A stretch of DNA of 64,000 nt from Streptomyces luomodiensis (GTDB lineage Bacteria; Actinomycetota; Actinomycetes; Streptomycetales; Streptomycetaceae). This document shows positions 16,812-25,760 of the stretch, in pieces. Under the pieces are notes generated by a model. It did no database searches, had not been told where the DNA came from, and saw only the letters and a program-made list of their open reading frames with translations. How positions within the stretch are numbered: position 1 is the stretch's first letter; each line of letters opens with the position of its first letter. The stretch lies in assembly GCF_031679605.1 (NCBI RefSeq), contig NZ_CP117522.1, positions 2,356,001 through 2,420,000 on the forward strand, given 5' to 3'. A program made the translations under genes and the position numbers.

Positions 16812-17797
16812 GGCCCTTTCGCTACGAGCGCGCCGACGGGGTGTCAGCGGCCGTCAGCACCCTGGTCCGGGAGCCCGAGGCGGCCTATCTGGCCGGGGGC
16901 ACCAATCTGGTCGATCTGATGCGGCTGGAGGTGGCCACCCCGGAGGTGCTGATCGACGTCCGGCGGCTGACCTCCGACCGGATCGAGGAGCTGCCCGACG
17001 GCGGACTGCGCATCGGCGCGGCGGTGACCAACAGCGATCTGGCCGCCGACCCGCGGGTCCGGCGCCGCTATCCGGTGCTCTCCCAGGCGCTGCTCTCGGG
17101 CGCCTCGGGCCAGCTGCGCAACCTGGCCACCACCGGCGGGAACCTGCTCCAGCGCACCCGCTGCCCGTACTTCCAGAACGTCACCACCCCCTGCAACAAA
17201 CGCGCACCGGGCTCGGGCTGTTCGGCACTGGAGGGCTACCAGCGCGACATGGCGGTCCTCGGCGCCTCCCCCGCCTGTGTGGCCACCCACCCCTCCGACA
17301 TGGCGGTCGCCCTGGCCGCACTGGACGCGGTGGTGGCGGTGGCCGGGCCGGACGGTCAGCGGCGGATCCCGCTGACCGAGCTGCACCGGCTGCCGGACTC
17401 CGCCCCCGAGCGCGACACCGTGCTGGAGCGCGGTGAGCTGATCACCGATGTGGAGCTGCCGCCCCCGCACGCCGCGACCCGCTCCCGCTACCGCAAGGTG
17501 CGCGACCGCGCCTCGTACGCCTTCGCGCTGGTCTCGGTCGCCGCCGCGCTGGACGTCGCCGACGGGGCGGTACGGGACGCGCGCATCGCGCTGGGCGGGG
17601 TGGCGCACAAGCCCTGGCGCGCCACCACCGCCGAGGCGGCGCTGCGCGGCGCGCCCGCCACCCGGGAGAGCTTCGTGGACGCGGCCGCGGCCGAACTGTC
17701 CGGGGCGCGGCCGCTGCCGGGCAACGCCTTCAAGGTGCCGCTCGCCCGCAACACGATCGTCGCCACCCTGCTGGAGCTGCTGGAGGAGGCGCGATGA
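16808..17797 (+). CDS. FAD-binding subunit of molybdenum hydroxylase (PaoB-like, with extra Fe-S cysteines)
   Basis: A 329-residue CO-dehydrogenase-type flavoprotein. FAD contacts: YLAGGTNLVDLMR (about 27-39) and LATTGGNLLQRTRCPYF. Four cysteines C119, C129, C138 and C157 in the insert after NLLQRTR match the extra [4Fe-4S] site of PaoB-type subunits and distinguish it from classical XdhB. Start and stop both overlap neighbours by ATGA. It probably hands electrons from aldehyde or purine-like oxidation to oxygen or another acceptor. Confidence 0.92.
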   Translation: MRPFRYERADGVSAAVSTLVREPEAAYLAGGTNLVDLMRLEVATPEVLIDVRRLTSDRIEELPDGGLRIGAAVTNSDLAADPRVRRRYPVLSQALLSGASGQLRNLATTGGNLLQRTRCPYFQNVTTPCNKRAPGSGCSALEGYQRDMAVLGASPACVATHPSDMAVALAALDAVVAVAGPDGQRRIPLTELHRLPDSAPERDTVLERGELITDVELPPPHAATRSRYRKVRDRASYAFALVSVAAALDVADGAVRDARIALGGVAHKPWRATTAEAALRGAPATRESFVDAAAAELSGARPLPGNAFKVPLARNTIVATLLELLEEAR

Positions 17798-19926
17798 GCG
17801 ACGTCACGGCCCGCCCCCGGGCCATCGGTATCCCGATGGACCGCGTCGACGGCGTGCAGAAGGTCACCGGCACCGCCACCTACGCCTATGAATGGCCCCT
17901 CGACCAGCCCGTCTACCTCTATCCGCTCCAGTCCACGATCGCCTCCGGGCGGGTGACCGGGGTGGACAGCGCGCTCGCGGAGGCGGAGCCGGGGGTGCTG
18001 GCCGTGCTCAGCCACCTCAACGCCCCCACGCTGACCCGGCCCGACGATCCGGAGCTGGCCGTCCTCCAGTCCGACGAGGTCGCCTGGCGCGGTCAGTTCA
18101 TCGGCGCGGTGGTCGCCGAGAGCCTGGAGACCGCGCGCCGCGCGGCGGGGCTCGTCCGCGTCAGCTACGAGAGCAGGACCCCCGATGTGGTGCTGCGCGC
18201 CGACCGCGACGACCTCTGCGCCCCGGCGCACGCGGCCACCTTCGGCACCGGCGGCGGAGAGCTCCAGGACGGCTCGCCCGCCGACAGCCGGCTGGGGGAC
18301 GTCGAGACGGCCCTGGCGGCCGCGCCGACCATGGTGGACGCCACGTACACCACGCCGATGTACCACAACAATCCGATGGAACCGCACACCGCCGTCGTCA
18401 CCTGGTCGGACGGGGAGCTGATCGTGCGCTGCTCCACCCAGGGCGTCTCCTTCAGCCAGGCCCTGATCTCCGGGGTGCTGGGTCTTGAGCCGGGGCGGGT
18501 GCGGGTGGTCTCCCCGCATGTCGGGGGCGCGTTCGGCTCGAAGGTCTACCCCCACTCGTACGCCGTCCTGGCCGCGATGGCGGCCCGGACCGTCCGCCGG
18601 CCGGTCAAGTTCACCCTCACCCGCCAGCAGATGTTCGCCCTGGTCGGGTACCGTCCCGCGTCGATCCAGCGGATGCGGCTGGGCGCCGACCGGGACGGCA
18701 GGCTGATCGCGCTCGCCCATGACGTGATCGAGCAGACCGCCAAGGCCAAGGGGTACGCGGAGCAGGTGGCCGTCTGCTCCCGGATGATGTACGCGGCGCC
18801 GCACCGGCGCACCACCCACCGGCTGGCCCCGCTGGACGTCCCGGTGCCGACGATCATGCGGGCGCCGGGCGAGGCGCAGGGGATGTACGCGCTGGAGTCG
18901 GCCCTGGACGAGATGGCGCTCGCCTGCCGACTGGACCCGGTGGAGTTCCGCATCCGCAATGAGCCGGAGGTGCATCCGGAGTCCGGGCTGCCGTTCTCCA
19001 GCCGCCATCTGGTGGCCTGTCTGCGCGAGGGCGCCCGCCGGGCCGGATGGGAGCGGCGCGATCCGGCCCCCCGGTCGCGGCGCGAGGGGCGCTGGCTGGT
19101 GGGCACCGGCGTGGCCGCCTCGACGTACCCCTCCCCCCGCTTCCCCGGGAACGCGGCCACGATCCGGATCGGTCCGGACGGCCACTACACGGTGCGGATC
19201 GCCGCCGCCGACCTGGGCACCGGCACCTGGACGGCGCTCACCCAGATCGCCGCCGACGCGCTGGGCGTCCCGGTCGGGGAGGTGGAGATGCGGATCGGGG
19301 ACACGGCGCTGCCGGCCGCGTCGGTCGCCGGGTTCTCGGCCGGCATCAACAGCTGGGGCAGCGCGATCTGGGAGGCCGCGGACCGGCTGCGGGCCCGGCT
19401 GCGGACCGAGCACGGCGGTATCGCGCCACCGGGCGGCCTGGCGGCCACCGCGGAGCTGCCGGGCGGCAACCCGGACGCCGAGCGCTACGCGATGCACAGC
19501 TTCGGCGCCCAGTTCGCCGAGGTACGGGTCGACCAGGACACCGGGGAGGTGCGGGTGGCGCGGCTGCTGGGGATGTTCGACGTGGGCCGGGTCATCAACC
19601 CCAAGACGGCGCGGTCCCAGCTGATCGGCGGGATGACCCAGGGGATGTCGATGGCGCTGTACGAACACAGCGTGCTCGACCCGCGGTTCGGGCATGTGGT
19701 CAACCAGGACTTCGCCCAGTACCACATCGCCTCCCACGCCGATGTGCACGCCGTCGAGGCCCACTGGCTGGACGAGTCCGACCCGCACACCAACCCCATG
19801 GGCGCCAAGGGCCTCGGTGAGGTGGGCATCGTCGGCACCGCCGCGGCCATCGCCAACGCCGTGCACCACGCCACCGGTGTCCGGGTCCGCGAACTGCCCA
19901 TCACCCTCGACAAACTGCTGCCCTGA
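17794..19926 (+). CDS. Molybdopterin-binding large subunit of aldehyde/xanthine oxidase family (PaoC-like)
   Basis: A 710-residue catalytic subunit (PaoC-like length; classical XdhA-type is longer). Visible are the N-terminal Ald_Xan_dh hammerhead domain (VDGVQKVTGTATYAYEW), VGGAFGSKVYPHSY, substrate-channel segment APGEAQGMYALES and C-terminal MGAKGLGEVGIVGTAAAIAN, whose Glu is the catalytic base. Substrate is not predictable; aromatic aldehydes are common for this type. No XdhC/PaoD-type maturation gene follows, so cofactor insertion must rely on a gene elsewhere. Confidence 0.93.
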   Translation: MSDVTARPRAIGIPMDRVDGVQKVTGTATYAYEWPLDQPVYLYPLQSTIASGRVTGVDSALAEAEPGVLAVLSHLNAPTLTRPDDPELAVLQSDEVAWRGQFIGAVVAESLETARRAAGLVRVSYESRTPDVVLRADRDDLCAPAHAATFGTGGGELQDGSPADSRLGDVETALAAAPTMVDATYTTPMYHNNPMEPHTAVVTWSDGELIVRCSTQGVSFSQALISGVLGLEPGRVRVVSPHVGGAFGSKVYPHSYAVLAAMAARTVRRPVKFTLTRQQMFALVGYRPASIQRMRLGADRDGRLIALAHDVIEQTAKAKGYAEQVAVCSRMMYAAPHRRTTHRLAPLDVPVPTIMRAPGEAQGMYALESALDEMALACRLDPVEFRIRNEPEVHPESGLPFSSRHLVACLREGARRAGWERRDPAPRSRREGRWLVGTGVAASTYPSPRFPGNAATIRIGPDGHYTVRIAAADLGTGTWTALTQIAADALGVPVGEVEMRIGDTALPAASVAGFSAGINSWGSAIWEAADRLRARLRTEHGGIAPPGGLAATAELPGGNPDAERYAMHSFGAQFAEVRVDQDTGEVRVARLLGMFDVGRVINPKTARSQLIGGMTQGMSMALYEHSVLDPRFGHVVNQDFAQYHIASHADVHAVEAHWLDESDPHTNPMGAKGLGEVGIVGTAAAIANAVHHATGVRVRELPITLDKLLP

Positions 19927-19929
19927 GCC

Positions 19930-20859
19930 ATGGCCGGGTCCGGTGCACCGATCCTGGTGACCGGCGCCGCCGGGAGCGTCGGGGCCGTCGGCCGCGGCGT
20001 GGTGGCGGAGCTGCGCCGGCGCGGGCTGCCGGTGCGCGCCCTGGTCCACCGCGAGGACGAGCGGGCGGCGGACCTGCGCGCGACGGGCGCGGAGGTGGTG
20101 GCGGGCGATCTGACCCGCGCCCCGGACGTGGTCCGCGCGCTGGACGGCTGCGGACGGATGTACTTCGGCATGAGCGTGTCGCCGCGCTACCTGGAGGCGA
20201 CGATGACCACGGCGGTGGTCGCGCGCGCCTCCGCACGGCTGGAAGCGCTGGTCAACATGTCGCAGATGACGGTCTCCCAGATGGACCTGACCAGCACGGC
20301 GGAATCCACCCAGCACCGTCAGCAATGGCTGGCCGAACAGGCGCTGAACTGGTCGGGACTCCCGGTCACGCACATCCGGCCCACCATCTTCATGGAGAAC
20401 CCGCTGTTCGAGGTCTTCGTCTACGCCTCGATCGCGCAGGAGGGCACCATCCGGCTGCCGTTCGGCACCGGGCGCACCTCCCCCGTCGCGGCGCGGGACG
20501 TCGCCGCGGTGGTGGCCGAGGTCCTGGCGGACCCGTCCGCCCACACCGGCAGGGTCTACCAGCTGACCGGCCCGGCCTCGCGCGATATGACCGCCATGGC
20601 CGAGGAGTTCAGCAGTGCGCTGGGGCGGCCGGTCAGCTATGTGGACGTCTCCTACGAAGCCTGGGTCAACCACGACCTGGGGGCGCTGGGCCTGCCCGCC
20701 CACGTCGCCGACCATCTCGCCACGATGGCGCGGCTGCACGCGGAGAACCGCTACGACCGGGTGACCGACGACATCGAAAGGATCACCGGAAGGCCCGCGA
20801 CGGGGGTGCGGGAATTCGTCCGCGACCATCCCGGGAAGTTCACGGAAGGAGCGGGGTGA
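19930..20859 (+). CDS. NAD(P)H-binding (NmrA-like) protein
   Basis: A 309-residue atypical SDR. The N-terminal PILVTGAAGSVGAVGRGVV gives a GxxGxxG-type nucleotide motif, and HIRPTIFMENPLFEVF is characteristic of NmrA/QOR2-like proteins. No YxxxK active site is present, so it may be a redox sensor or a reductase of unusual type. It begins 4 bases after the molybdenum subunit stop, in the same operon, and may act on the product of that enzyme. Confidence 0.87.
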   Translation: MAGSGAPILVTGAAGSVGAVGRGVVAELRRRGLPVRALVHREDERAADLRATGAEVVAGDLTRAPDVVRALDGCGRMYFGMSVSPRYLEATMTTAVVARASARLEALVNMSQMTVSQMDLTSTAESTQHRQQWLAEQALNWSGLPVTHIRPTIFMENPLFEVFVYASIAQEGTIRLPFGTGRTSPVAARDVAAVVAEVLADPSAHTGRVYQLTGPASRDMTAMAEEFSSALGRPVSYVDVSYEAWVNHDLGALGLPAHVADHLATMARLHAENRYDRVTDDIERITGRPATGVREFVRDHPGKFTEGAG

Positions 20860-21278
20860 GCGGCGAGGCGGCAGCGGGCGGGCAGGCGCCCGGACCCCGG
20901 ATGGCCGCGCGGCAGGTGGCCGAGCGGCAGCCAGCCGGGCCCCAGCGGCAAACAATCACGCCGCGTGGACGCCGAATCAGCCCACGGACGCACCGCGAGA
21001 TGGCATCCGCCAACTGCCCAGCGTCCCCGGCGGACAGCCGACCGAACGGCAGACGACCAACCGACGGACGGCCGCCGTACACCAACGGACCGCAGACGGC
21101 CCGGCACGGTCCTTGTCTGGAACGAAAGCGGCACGGCCCGGAAACCGCCCCGGCACCAACGCGGCATCCGCGAGCCGCCCCCGCCGGCAGGCGGGGGGCA
21201 CCGCCAGACGCGGCCGGGCACCGTCGGGCCCCGGCGGGAAACACGCAGACGCGGACACCACGCCGTGCGGGGGCCGGT
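20860..21278. other. 419-bp region without a supported gene
   Basis: Lies between the ends of two convergent genes. The DNA is rich in short GAC/CGG-type repeats (for example 21040-21110). Open frames on both strands have no recognisable domain or ribosome site and codon use is poor. I see no convincing terminator hairpin. Confidence 0.4.
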
Positions 21279-22472
21279 TCAGTTCGCGGGGGCGCCGCGG
21301 CGGGGTGTGGGGCGGCCGGTGGGTGGCACGCGGAGGCAGCCGTCCGGGCCGCAGGTGGCGGTGCGGTCGTACAGATCCATCAGGCGGCGGGCCGCGCGGG
21401 CGATGTCGTAGCGGTCGAGGGCGTCCGGGACCGGGTAGCGCAGGGGGCCCGCGGCGGCCTGTCGGCGCAGGGCGTCGGCGAGGGCGGCCGGGCCGGGGGC
21501 GATGCGGCGGGCGCCGGGGGCGGCGCCGGCGGGGAGTTCGTCGAGGGCGGGGCAGACGGTGTGCAGCACCGGCAGCCCGGCCGCGAGCGCCTCCAGCGCC
21601 GCGAGGCCGAACGCCTCCTCGACGGAGGGCGAGACCAGGACGTCCATGGCGGCCAGCAGTCCGGGCAGCCCCGCGGGCCGGTCGTCGGCCGGGGCCACCG
21701 CGCCGTCGCGCTCCCCCAGCAGCCGGACCCGGTCGGCCACGCCGAGCCGGGCGGCCAGGTCCTCCAGCGCGGGGCGCTCGGGGCCGTCGCCGACCAGCAG
21801 CAGCCGGGCGCCGGGCACGTCGGCGACGGCCCGAACCGCCGCGTCGAACCGCTTGTCCGCCACCAGCCGGCCGACCCCGCCGACCACGAAGGCCCGCTCG
21901 GGGATGCCGAGACGGGCGCGGGCGGCCGCGCGGGCGGTCGGCTCGAAGTGGAAGTGGCGGGCGTCGATCCCGTTGGGCACCAGGTGGATCCGGGGGTTGG
22001 GCACCCCCAGGTCGCGCAGCCGGTCGGCGACGGCGGCCGAGACGGCGACGGTCGCCGAGCCCAGCCGTTCGGCGGCGAGGTAGCGGGCGCGGAGGGCGGC
22101 GGTGAGCGGACGGCCGTCGATCCGCCGCTCGCCCAGGCTGTGTTCGGTGGCGATCACCGCCCGCACCCCGGCCAGCCGCGCGGCGATCCGGCCGAGCACA
22201 CAGGCCCGGTAGAGATGGGTGTGCACCAGGTCGTAGCCGCCGGACCGGATCATCCGCGCCAGCCTGGGTACGGCGGCGAGCTGCCGCGCACGCCCGCCGC
22301 CCAGGGGCAGATGGGTGACGGGGACACCGTCCGCGCGGATGCCGTGCGCGGTGGCGCCGGGGCCGGAGAGGGCGATGACGTCACAGCGCACCGGCACATG
22401 GCGCAGGAGCAGCCTCAGTTGCTGTTCGGCTCCTCCGGCCCCGAGGCGGGAGATGATGTGCAGAACTCTCAT
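21279..22472 (-). CDS. Glycosyltransferase family 4
   Basis: A 397-residue GT-B enzyme starting MRVLHIISRLGAGGAEQQL, the standard GT4 N-terminus, which decides the ATG at 22472 over longer frames. The donor domain shows VGGVGRLVADKRFDAAVRA, LLLVGDGPERPALE and VSPSVEEAFGLAALEALAAG with E-x7-E. A Pro/Arg-rich tail of about 25 residues follows. It is divergent from the CslA-like synthase gene. It may prime or decorate the exported glycan, or be independent. Confidence 0.9.
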   Translation of the reverse strand: MRVLHIISRLGAGGAEQQLRLLLRHVPVRCDVIALSGPGATAHGIRADGVPVTHLPLGGGRARQLAAVPRLARMIRSGGYDLVHTHLYRACVLGRIAARLAGVRAVIATEHSLGERRIDGRPLTAALRARYLAAERLGSATVAVSAAVADRLRDLGVPNPRIHLVPNGIDARHFHFEPTARAAARARLGIPERAFVVGGVGRLVADKRFDAAVRAVADVPGARLLLVGDGPERPALEDLAARLGVADRVRLLGERDGAVAPADDRPAGLPGLLAAMDVLVSPSVEEAFGLAALEALAAGLPVLHTVCPALDELPAGAAPGARRIAPGPAALADALRRQAAAGPLRYPVPDALDRYDIARAARRLMDLYDRTATCGPDGCLRVPPTGRPTPRRGAPAN

Positions 22473-22691
22473 CGGGCGACTGCGCCCCATCTCGGTGTGC
22501 CAATGTGACGTCGATCGGCTCCGACCCTGCCAGACGTCGGGATGTAAATCACGTAAGACGCGCACCGCTGGGCCGTCGGAGTGGACATCTCACGGACCGT
22601 CAACAGGGCGCGCCGAATTTCCGATGTGCGCCGCCGCGCCCCGTGCGATTGTTACCTTCTCATCTCGCGCGATGACCTGAAGAATGAATGA

Positions 22692-22701
22692 CCCATATGG
22701 G
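22692..22701. promoter_or_regulatory. Perfect palindrome CCCATATGGG in the csl upstream region
   Basis: A ten-base perfect palindrome 49 bases before the chosen ATG at 22751, inside the 278-bp divergent region shared with the GT4 gene. Its position suits an operator near the transcription start. An alternative upstream ATG at 22688 would put it inside the coding region. Confidence 0.3.
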
Positions 22702-22750
22702 CCATCAGGACGCGACATTCGGTTCCAGCCAGACCCGCGGGAGTGCCCAG

Positions 22751-24649
22751 ATGTCTGCACCGACCCCCGTCAGAGATTCCCCCCGGAAAACCGGCGCACG
22801 CCCCGTGCACGCCGGGCCGCCGCCCGCGCGTACGGCGTCGGATTCCCGCGTTCCGCACCATCGCCCCGCCCCGGTGTACGAGTACAAGCGGTACAGCGAG
22901 TTGGCGGGCCCGCTGACGGAGCCCCCCGCGGACCGCCCCTACCGGGTGCGCTGCCGGAGTCTGCTGGCCCAGGAGCCGCACCGGTTCCGGGCCGCGCTGC
23001 TGCTGTGCGCGGCGCCGGTGTGCTCGGCGCTGCTGCTGTTGTGGCTGCTGCGCCCCGACCACTGGGTGCGCCGCGACTACGCGCCGGCGTGGCAGTGCGC
23101 GGCGGATGTCGCGATGCTGCTCTCGATCGCGCTGATCGAGAGCTTCCGCCTGTTCACGGTCGTCTCCAACGCCCATGCCACCCTGGTGGCGCGGGATCCG
23201 GTGCCGGTGGTGCCGGAGCCGGGGACCCGGGTGGCGTTCCTGACCAGCTTCGTGCCCGGCAAGGAGCCGATCGCGATGGTCCGGGCCACGCTCGAGGGAG
23301 CGGTACGCATCCGGCACACCGGGCCGCTGGACGTCTGGCTGCTCGACGAGGGGGACGACGACGAGGTCAAGGCGCTGTGCGCACGGCTGGGCGTACGGCA
23401 CTTCTCCCGCAAGGGCGTCGAGAAGTGGAATCAGCCCAAGGGCGCTTTCCGGGCGCGGACCAAGCACGGGAATTACAACGCCTGGCTGGACGCCCACGGC
23501 GACGCATATGAATTCATGGCGTGTGTGGACACCGACCATGTGCCGCTGCCCAACTTCCTGGAGCGCATGCTGGGTTACTTCCGGGACCCGGATATCGCCT
23601 TTGTCGTGGGACCGCAGGTCTACGGGAATTACGACACCCCGGTCACCAAGGCCGCCGAAAGCCAGCAGTTCCTTTTCCACGCGCTGATCCAGCGGGCGGG
23701 AAACGCGTATGGCGGTCCGATGTTCGTGGGCACCAACAATGCCGTACGGATCAGCGCGCTGCGCTCGATCGGCGGACTGTACGACTCGATCACCGAGGAC
23801 ATGGCCACCGGTTTCGAGCTGCACCGCCGCCGCAACCCCGCGACCGGGAAGAAGTGGCGCTCGGTCTACACCCCCGACGTGCTGGCGGTGGGCGAGGGAC
23901 CGAGCGCCTGGACGGACTTCTTCACCCAGCAGATGCGGTGGAGCCGCGGCACCTACGAGACCCTGCTCAAGCAGTTCTGGAAGGGCCTGTTCACCCTGTC
24001 GCCGGGCAAGCTGCTCAACTACTCGCTGATGATCGCGTACTACCCGATGACCGCGATCAACTGGATGCTCTCCGCGCTGTCCTGTGCGCTGTTCCTGATG
24101 CTGGGGGCCGCCGGGATCCACGTCCCGGCCGAGATGTGGATGATGCTCTACAGCGACGCGGCGATGCTCCAGATCGGCCTGTACGTCTGGAACCGGCGGC
24201 ACAACGTCTCCCCGCACGAGCCGGAGGGCTCCGGCGGGCTGGCCGGGATGCTGCTCTCGGCGCTGTCCGCCCCGATCTACGCCAAGTCGCTGTGCGACGC
24301 GGCGCTGCGGCGCACCAGCCGGTTCGTGGTCACGCCCAAGGGCGACTCGTCCAGCCCCGACCGGCTCTCCACGTTCCGTATCCATCTGCTGTGGGCGGGG
24401 GTGTTCGGGTCCTCGCTGATCGGTTCGTTCTTCCTGGGCCACACCCATGCGGTGATGCGCGTCTGGGCTGTGCTCGCCCTCGCCCTGTGTCTGGCCCCGG
24501 TGGCGATCTGGTCGGTGGGGCTGGTACGCCGCGGGCGACGGCGCCCGGCGCGCGGAACGGTGCCGTCGGCGCGTGCGGACAGCCCGTGCCCGGCGGCGGC
24601 CAAGGAGAAGGACAAGGAGAAGGAGAAGGCCCCGGTCTGCGCGCTGTGA
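22751..24649 (+). CDS. CslA-like membrane glycosyltransferase family 2 (cellulose synthase-like)
   Basis: A 632-residue processive GT2 enzyme. An N-terminal cytosolic region is followed by two helices (LLLCAAPVCSALLLLWLL and AMLLSIALIES), the GT2 domain with VAFLTSFVPGKEP, the D-x-D-H metal motif CVDTDH, the ITED base motif and QQMRWSRG (Q-x2-RW), then several C-terminal helices. The tail is Lys/Glu-rich. ATG at 22751 has GGGAG seven bases upstream; in-frame ATGs at 22688 and 22697 do not. In S. coelicolor CslA works with the copper oxidase GlxA at hyphal tips; no glxA is found here, so this may be a paralogue or a rearranged locus. A GH6 glucanase gene faces it. Confidence 0.88.
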   Translation: MSAPTPVRDSPRKTGARPVHAGPPPARTASDSRVPHHRPAPVYEYKRYSELAGPLTEPPADRPYRVRCRSLLAQEPHRFRAALLLCAAPVCSALLLLWLLRPDHWVRRDYAPAWQCAADVAMLLSIALIESFRLFTVVSNAHATLVARDPVPVVPEPGTRVAFLTSFVPGKEPIAMVRATLEGAVRIRHTGPLDVWLLDEGDDDEVKALCARLGVRHFSRKGVEKWNQPKGAFRARTKHGNYNAWLDAHGDAYEFMACVDTDHVPLPNFLERMLGYFRDPDIAFVVGPQVYGNYDTPVTKAAESQQFLFHALIQRAGNAYGGPMFVGTNNAVRISALRSIGGLYDSITEDMATGFELHRRRNPATGKKWRSVYTPDVLAVGEGPSAWTDFFTQQMRWSRGTYETLLKQFWKGLFTLSPGKLLNYSLMIAYYPMTAINWMLSALSCALFLMLGAAGIHVPAEMWMMLYSDAAMLQIGLYVWNRRHNVSPHEPEGSGGLAGMLLSALSAPIYAKSLCDAALRRTSRFVVTPKGDSSSPDRLSTFRIHLLWAGVFGSSLIGSFFLGHTHAVMRVWAVLALALCLAPVAIWSVGLVRRGRRRPARGTVPSARADSPCPAAAKEKDKEKEKAPVCAL

Positions 24650-24675
24650 CCGGCGGACAGGGCGGGCCGTGGCAC

Positions 24676-24694
24676 GGGGCGCCCCCTTCGCCCC
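24676..24694. terminator. Weak inverted repeat between convergent csl and GH6 genes
   Basis: GGGGCG (24676-24681) and CGCCCC (24689-24694) with a seven-base loop lie in the 60 bp between two convergent stops. The stem is short and there is no T-tract, so termination there is only possible. Confidence 0.3.
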
Positions 24695-24709
24695 CTTTGA
24701 CGCCAGGCC

Positions 24710-25741
24710 CTAGCGGTGGTGGCCGGCGTTGCGGGCCAGGTCGAGCGCGTACGCGGTCCACCAGTGGCCGGCCGGGGGGCCGCCGTTGCAGGTTCCGTCG
24801 GACTCCCCGGGCCGTTTGATCCACAAGTACGCGTCCACCCGGGGGTCACCGGTGTGGGTGCTGGGCGGTTCGCCCAGCGCCCGCCCCGGTGGGTTGCACC
24901 AGGAGTTCCGGGTCCTGACCCCGTGCCGGGCCGCGCCGCGCGGCCGCAGCGGCCCGTTGCCGTTCCGGCTGGTGTCGATGACGAAGTGGGTGCCGTCCAG
25001 GGCACGGGAGAGCCGGCGGCCGTACGCCCTGATGACCCGGGTCGGCTGGAAGTTGGCGACGTTCAGCGCGAAGCCGTCCGCCTGCTCGATGCCGCCCTCG
25101 CGCAGCGGCTTCACCAGCCGGGCGGGGTTCTTGATCCAGCCCGGGTTCCCCGCGTCCACGTACACCCGGACGTGGGGCAGCGCGGCGAACATGGCGACCG
25201 CGTCGCGGATCATCGCCAGCCGGGCGGTGCGCAGCCGGGCGGGCACACAGCCGTCGACGATCTGGGCCACCGCGTCGGGTTCCAGTACGACGATCGCTTT
25301 TCGATCGCCGATGCCCAGGGTGATCTGCTCGATCCACTTCCGGTATTCCCTGCCGTCCTTCGCGCCGCCCGCGGAGTACCGTCCGCAGTCGCGGTACGGG
25401 ATGTGATAGGGCACCAGGACGGGGGTGGACCCGGTGCGCGCCGCGGATTCCGTGATGAAGCGCACCCGTTCGCGCGGCGGCGCGGGGCCGAGCCACTCCG
25501 CGACCGGCTGCTGGGCGATCCGCCGGATGAGTTCGGCATCGCCGTTCTTCCCCGCCCTCTCCCGCTCGTGGGCCTGCCGGGCGGCCGGGCTGTCCGGGTT
25601 CACCCAGAGCCCGCCCCGCCGCGGGGAGTCGAACCATTGGCATCCGCTCAGCGGAAGCATCGCCATGACGCACACGGCGGCATGCACCCCATGCCGCACA
25701 ACGGTCTTTCTGGCACCTTTCTCGCGCATGCGTCGAATCAT
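24710..25741 (-). CDS. GH6-family endoglucanase lipoprotein
   Basis: A 343-residue secreted beta-1,4-glucanase. A short basic N-terminus and hydrophobic stretch (HAAVCVMAMLP) end in the lipobox LSGC, so it should be acylated and held on the outer face of the membrane. GH6 motifs: PYHIPYRDCGRYSAGGA, VVLEPDAVAQIV with catalytic Asp, YVDAGNPGWIKN, NVANFQPT and DAYLWIKRPGESDG. ATG at 25741 is used; ATG at 25729 is an alternative. Convergent with the CslA-like gene, it probably trims or releases the beta-glucan, as the secreted endoglucanase does in other csl loci. Confidence 0.9.
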   Translation of the reverse strand: MIRRMREKGARKTVVRHGVHAAVCVMAMLPLSGCQWFDSPRRGGLWVNPDSPAARQAHERERAGKNGDAELIRRIAQQPVAEWLGPAPPRERVRFITESAARTGSTPVLVPYHIPYRDCGRYSAGGAKDGREYRKWIEQITLGIGDRKAIVVLEPDAVAQIVDGCVPARLRTARLAMIRDAVAMFAALPHVRVYVDAGNPGWIKNPARLVKPLREGGIEQADGFALNVANFQPTRVIRAYGRRLSRALDGTHFVIDTSRNGNGPLRPRGAARHGVRTRNSWCNPPGRALGEPPSTHTGDPRVDAYLWIKRPGESDGTCNGGPPAGHWWTAYALDLARNAGHHR

Positions 25742-25760
25742 GGCACCGCGTGCCGCCGCT

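Noticed and set aside
17488..20955. 1155-codon open frame on the minus strand
   Set aside because: Wholly antisense to the molybdenum hydroxylase operon, Arg/Gly/His/Pro-rich and without domains; a GC-content shadow.
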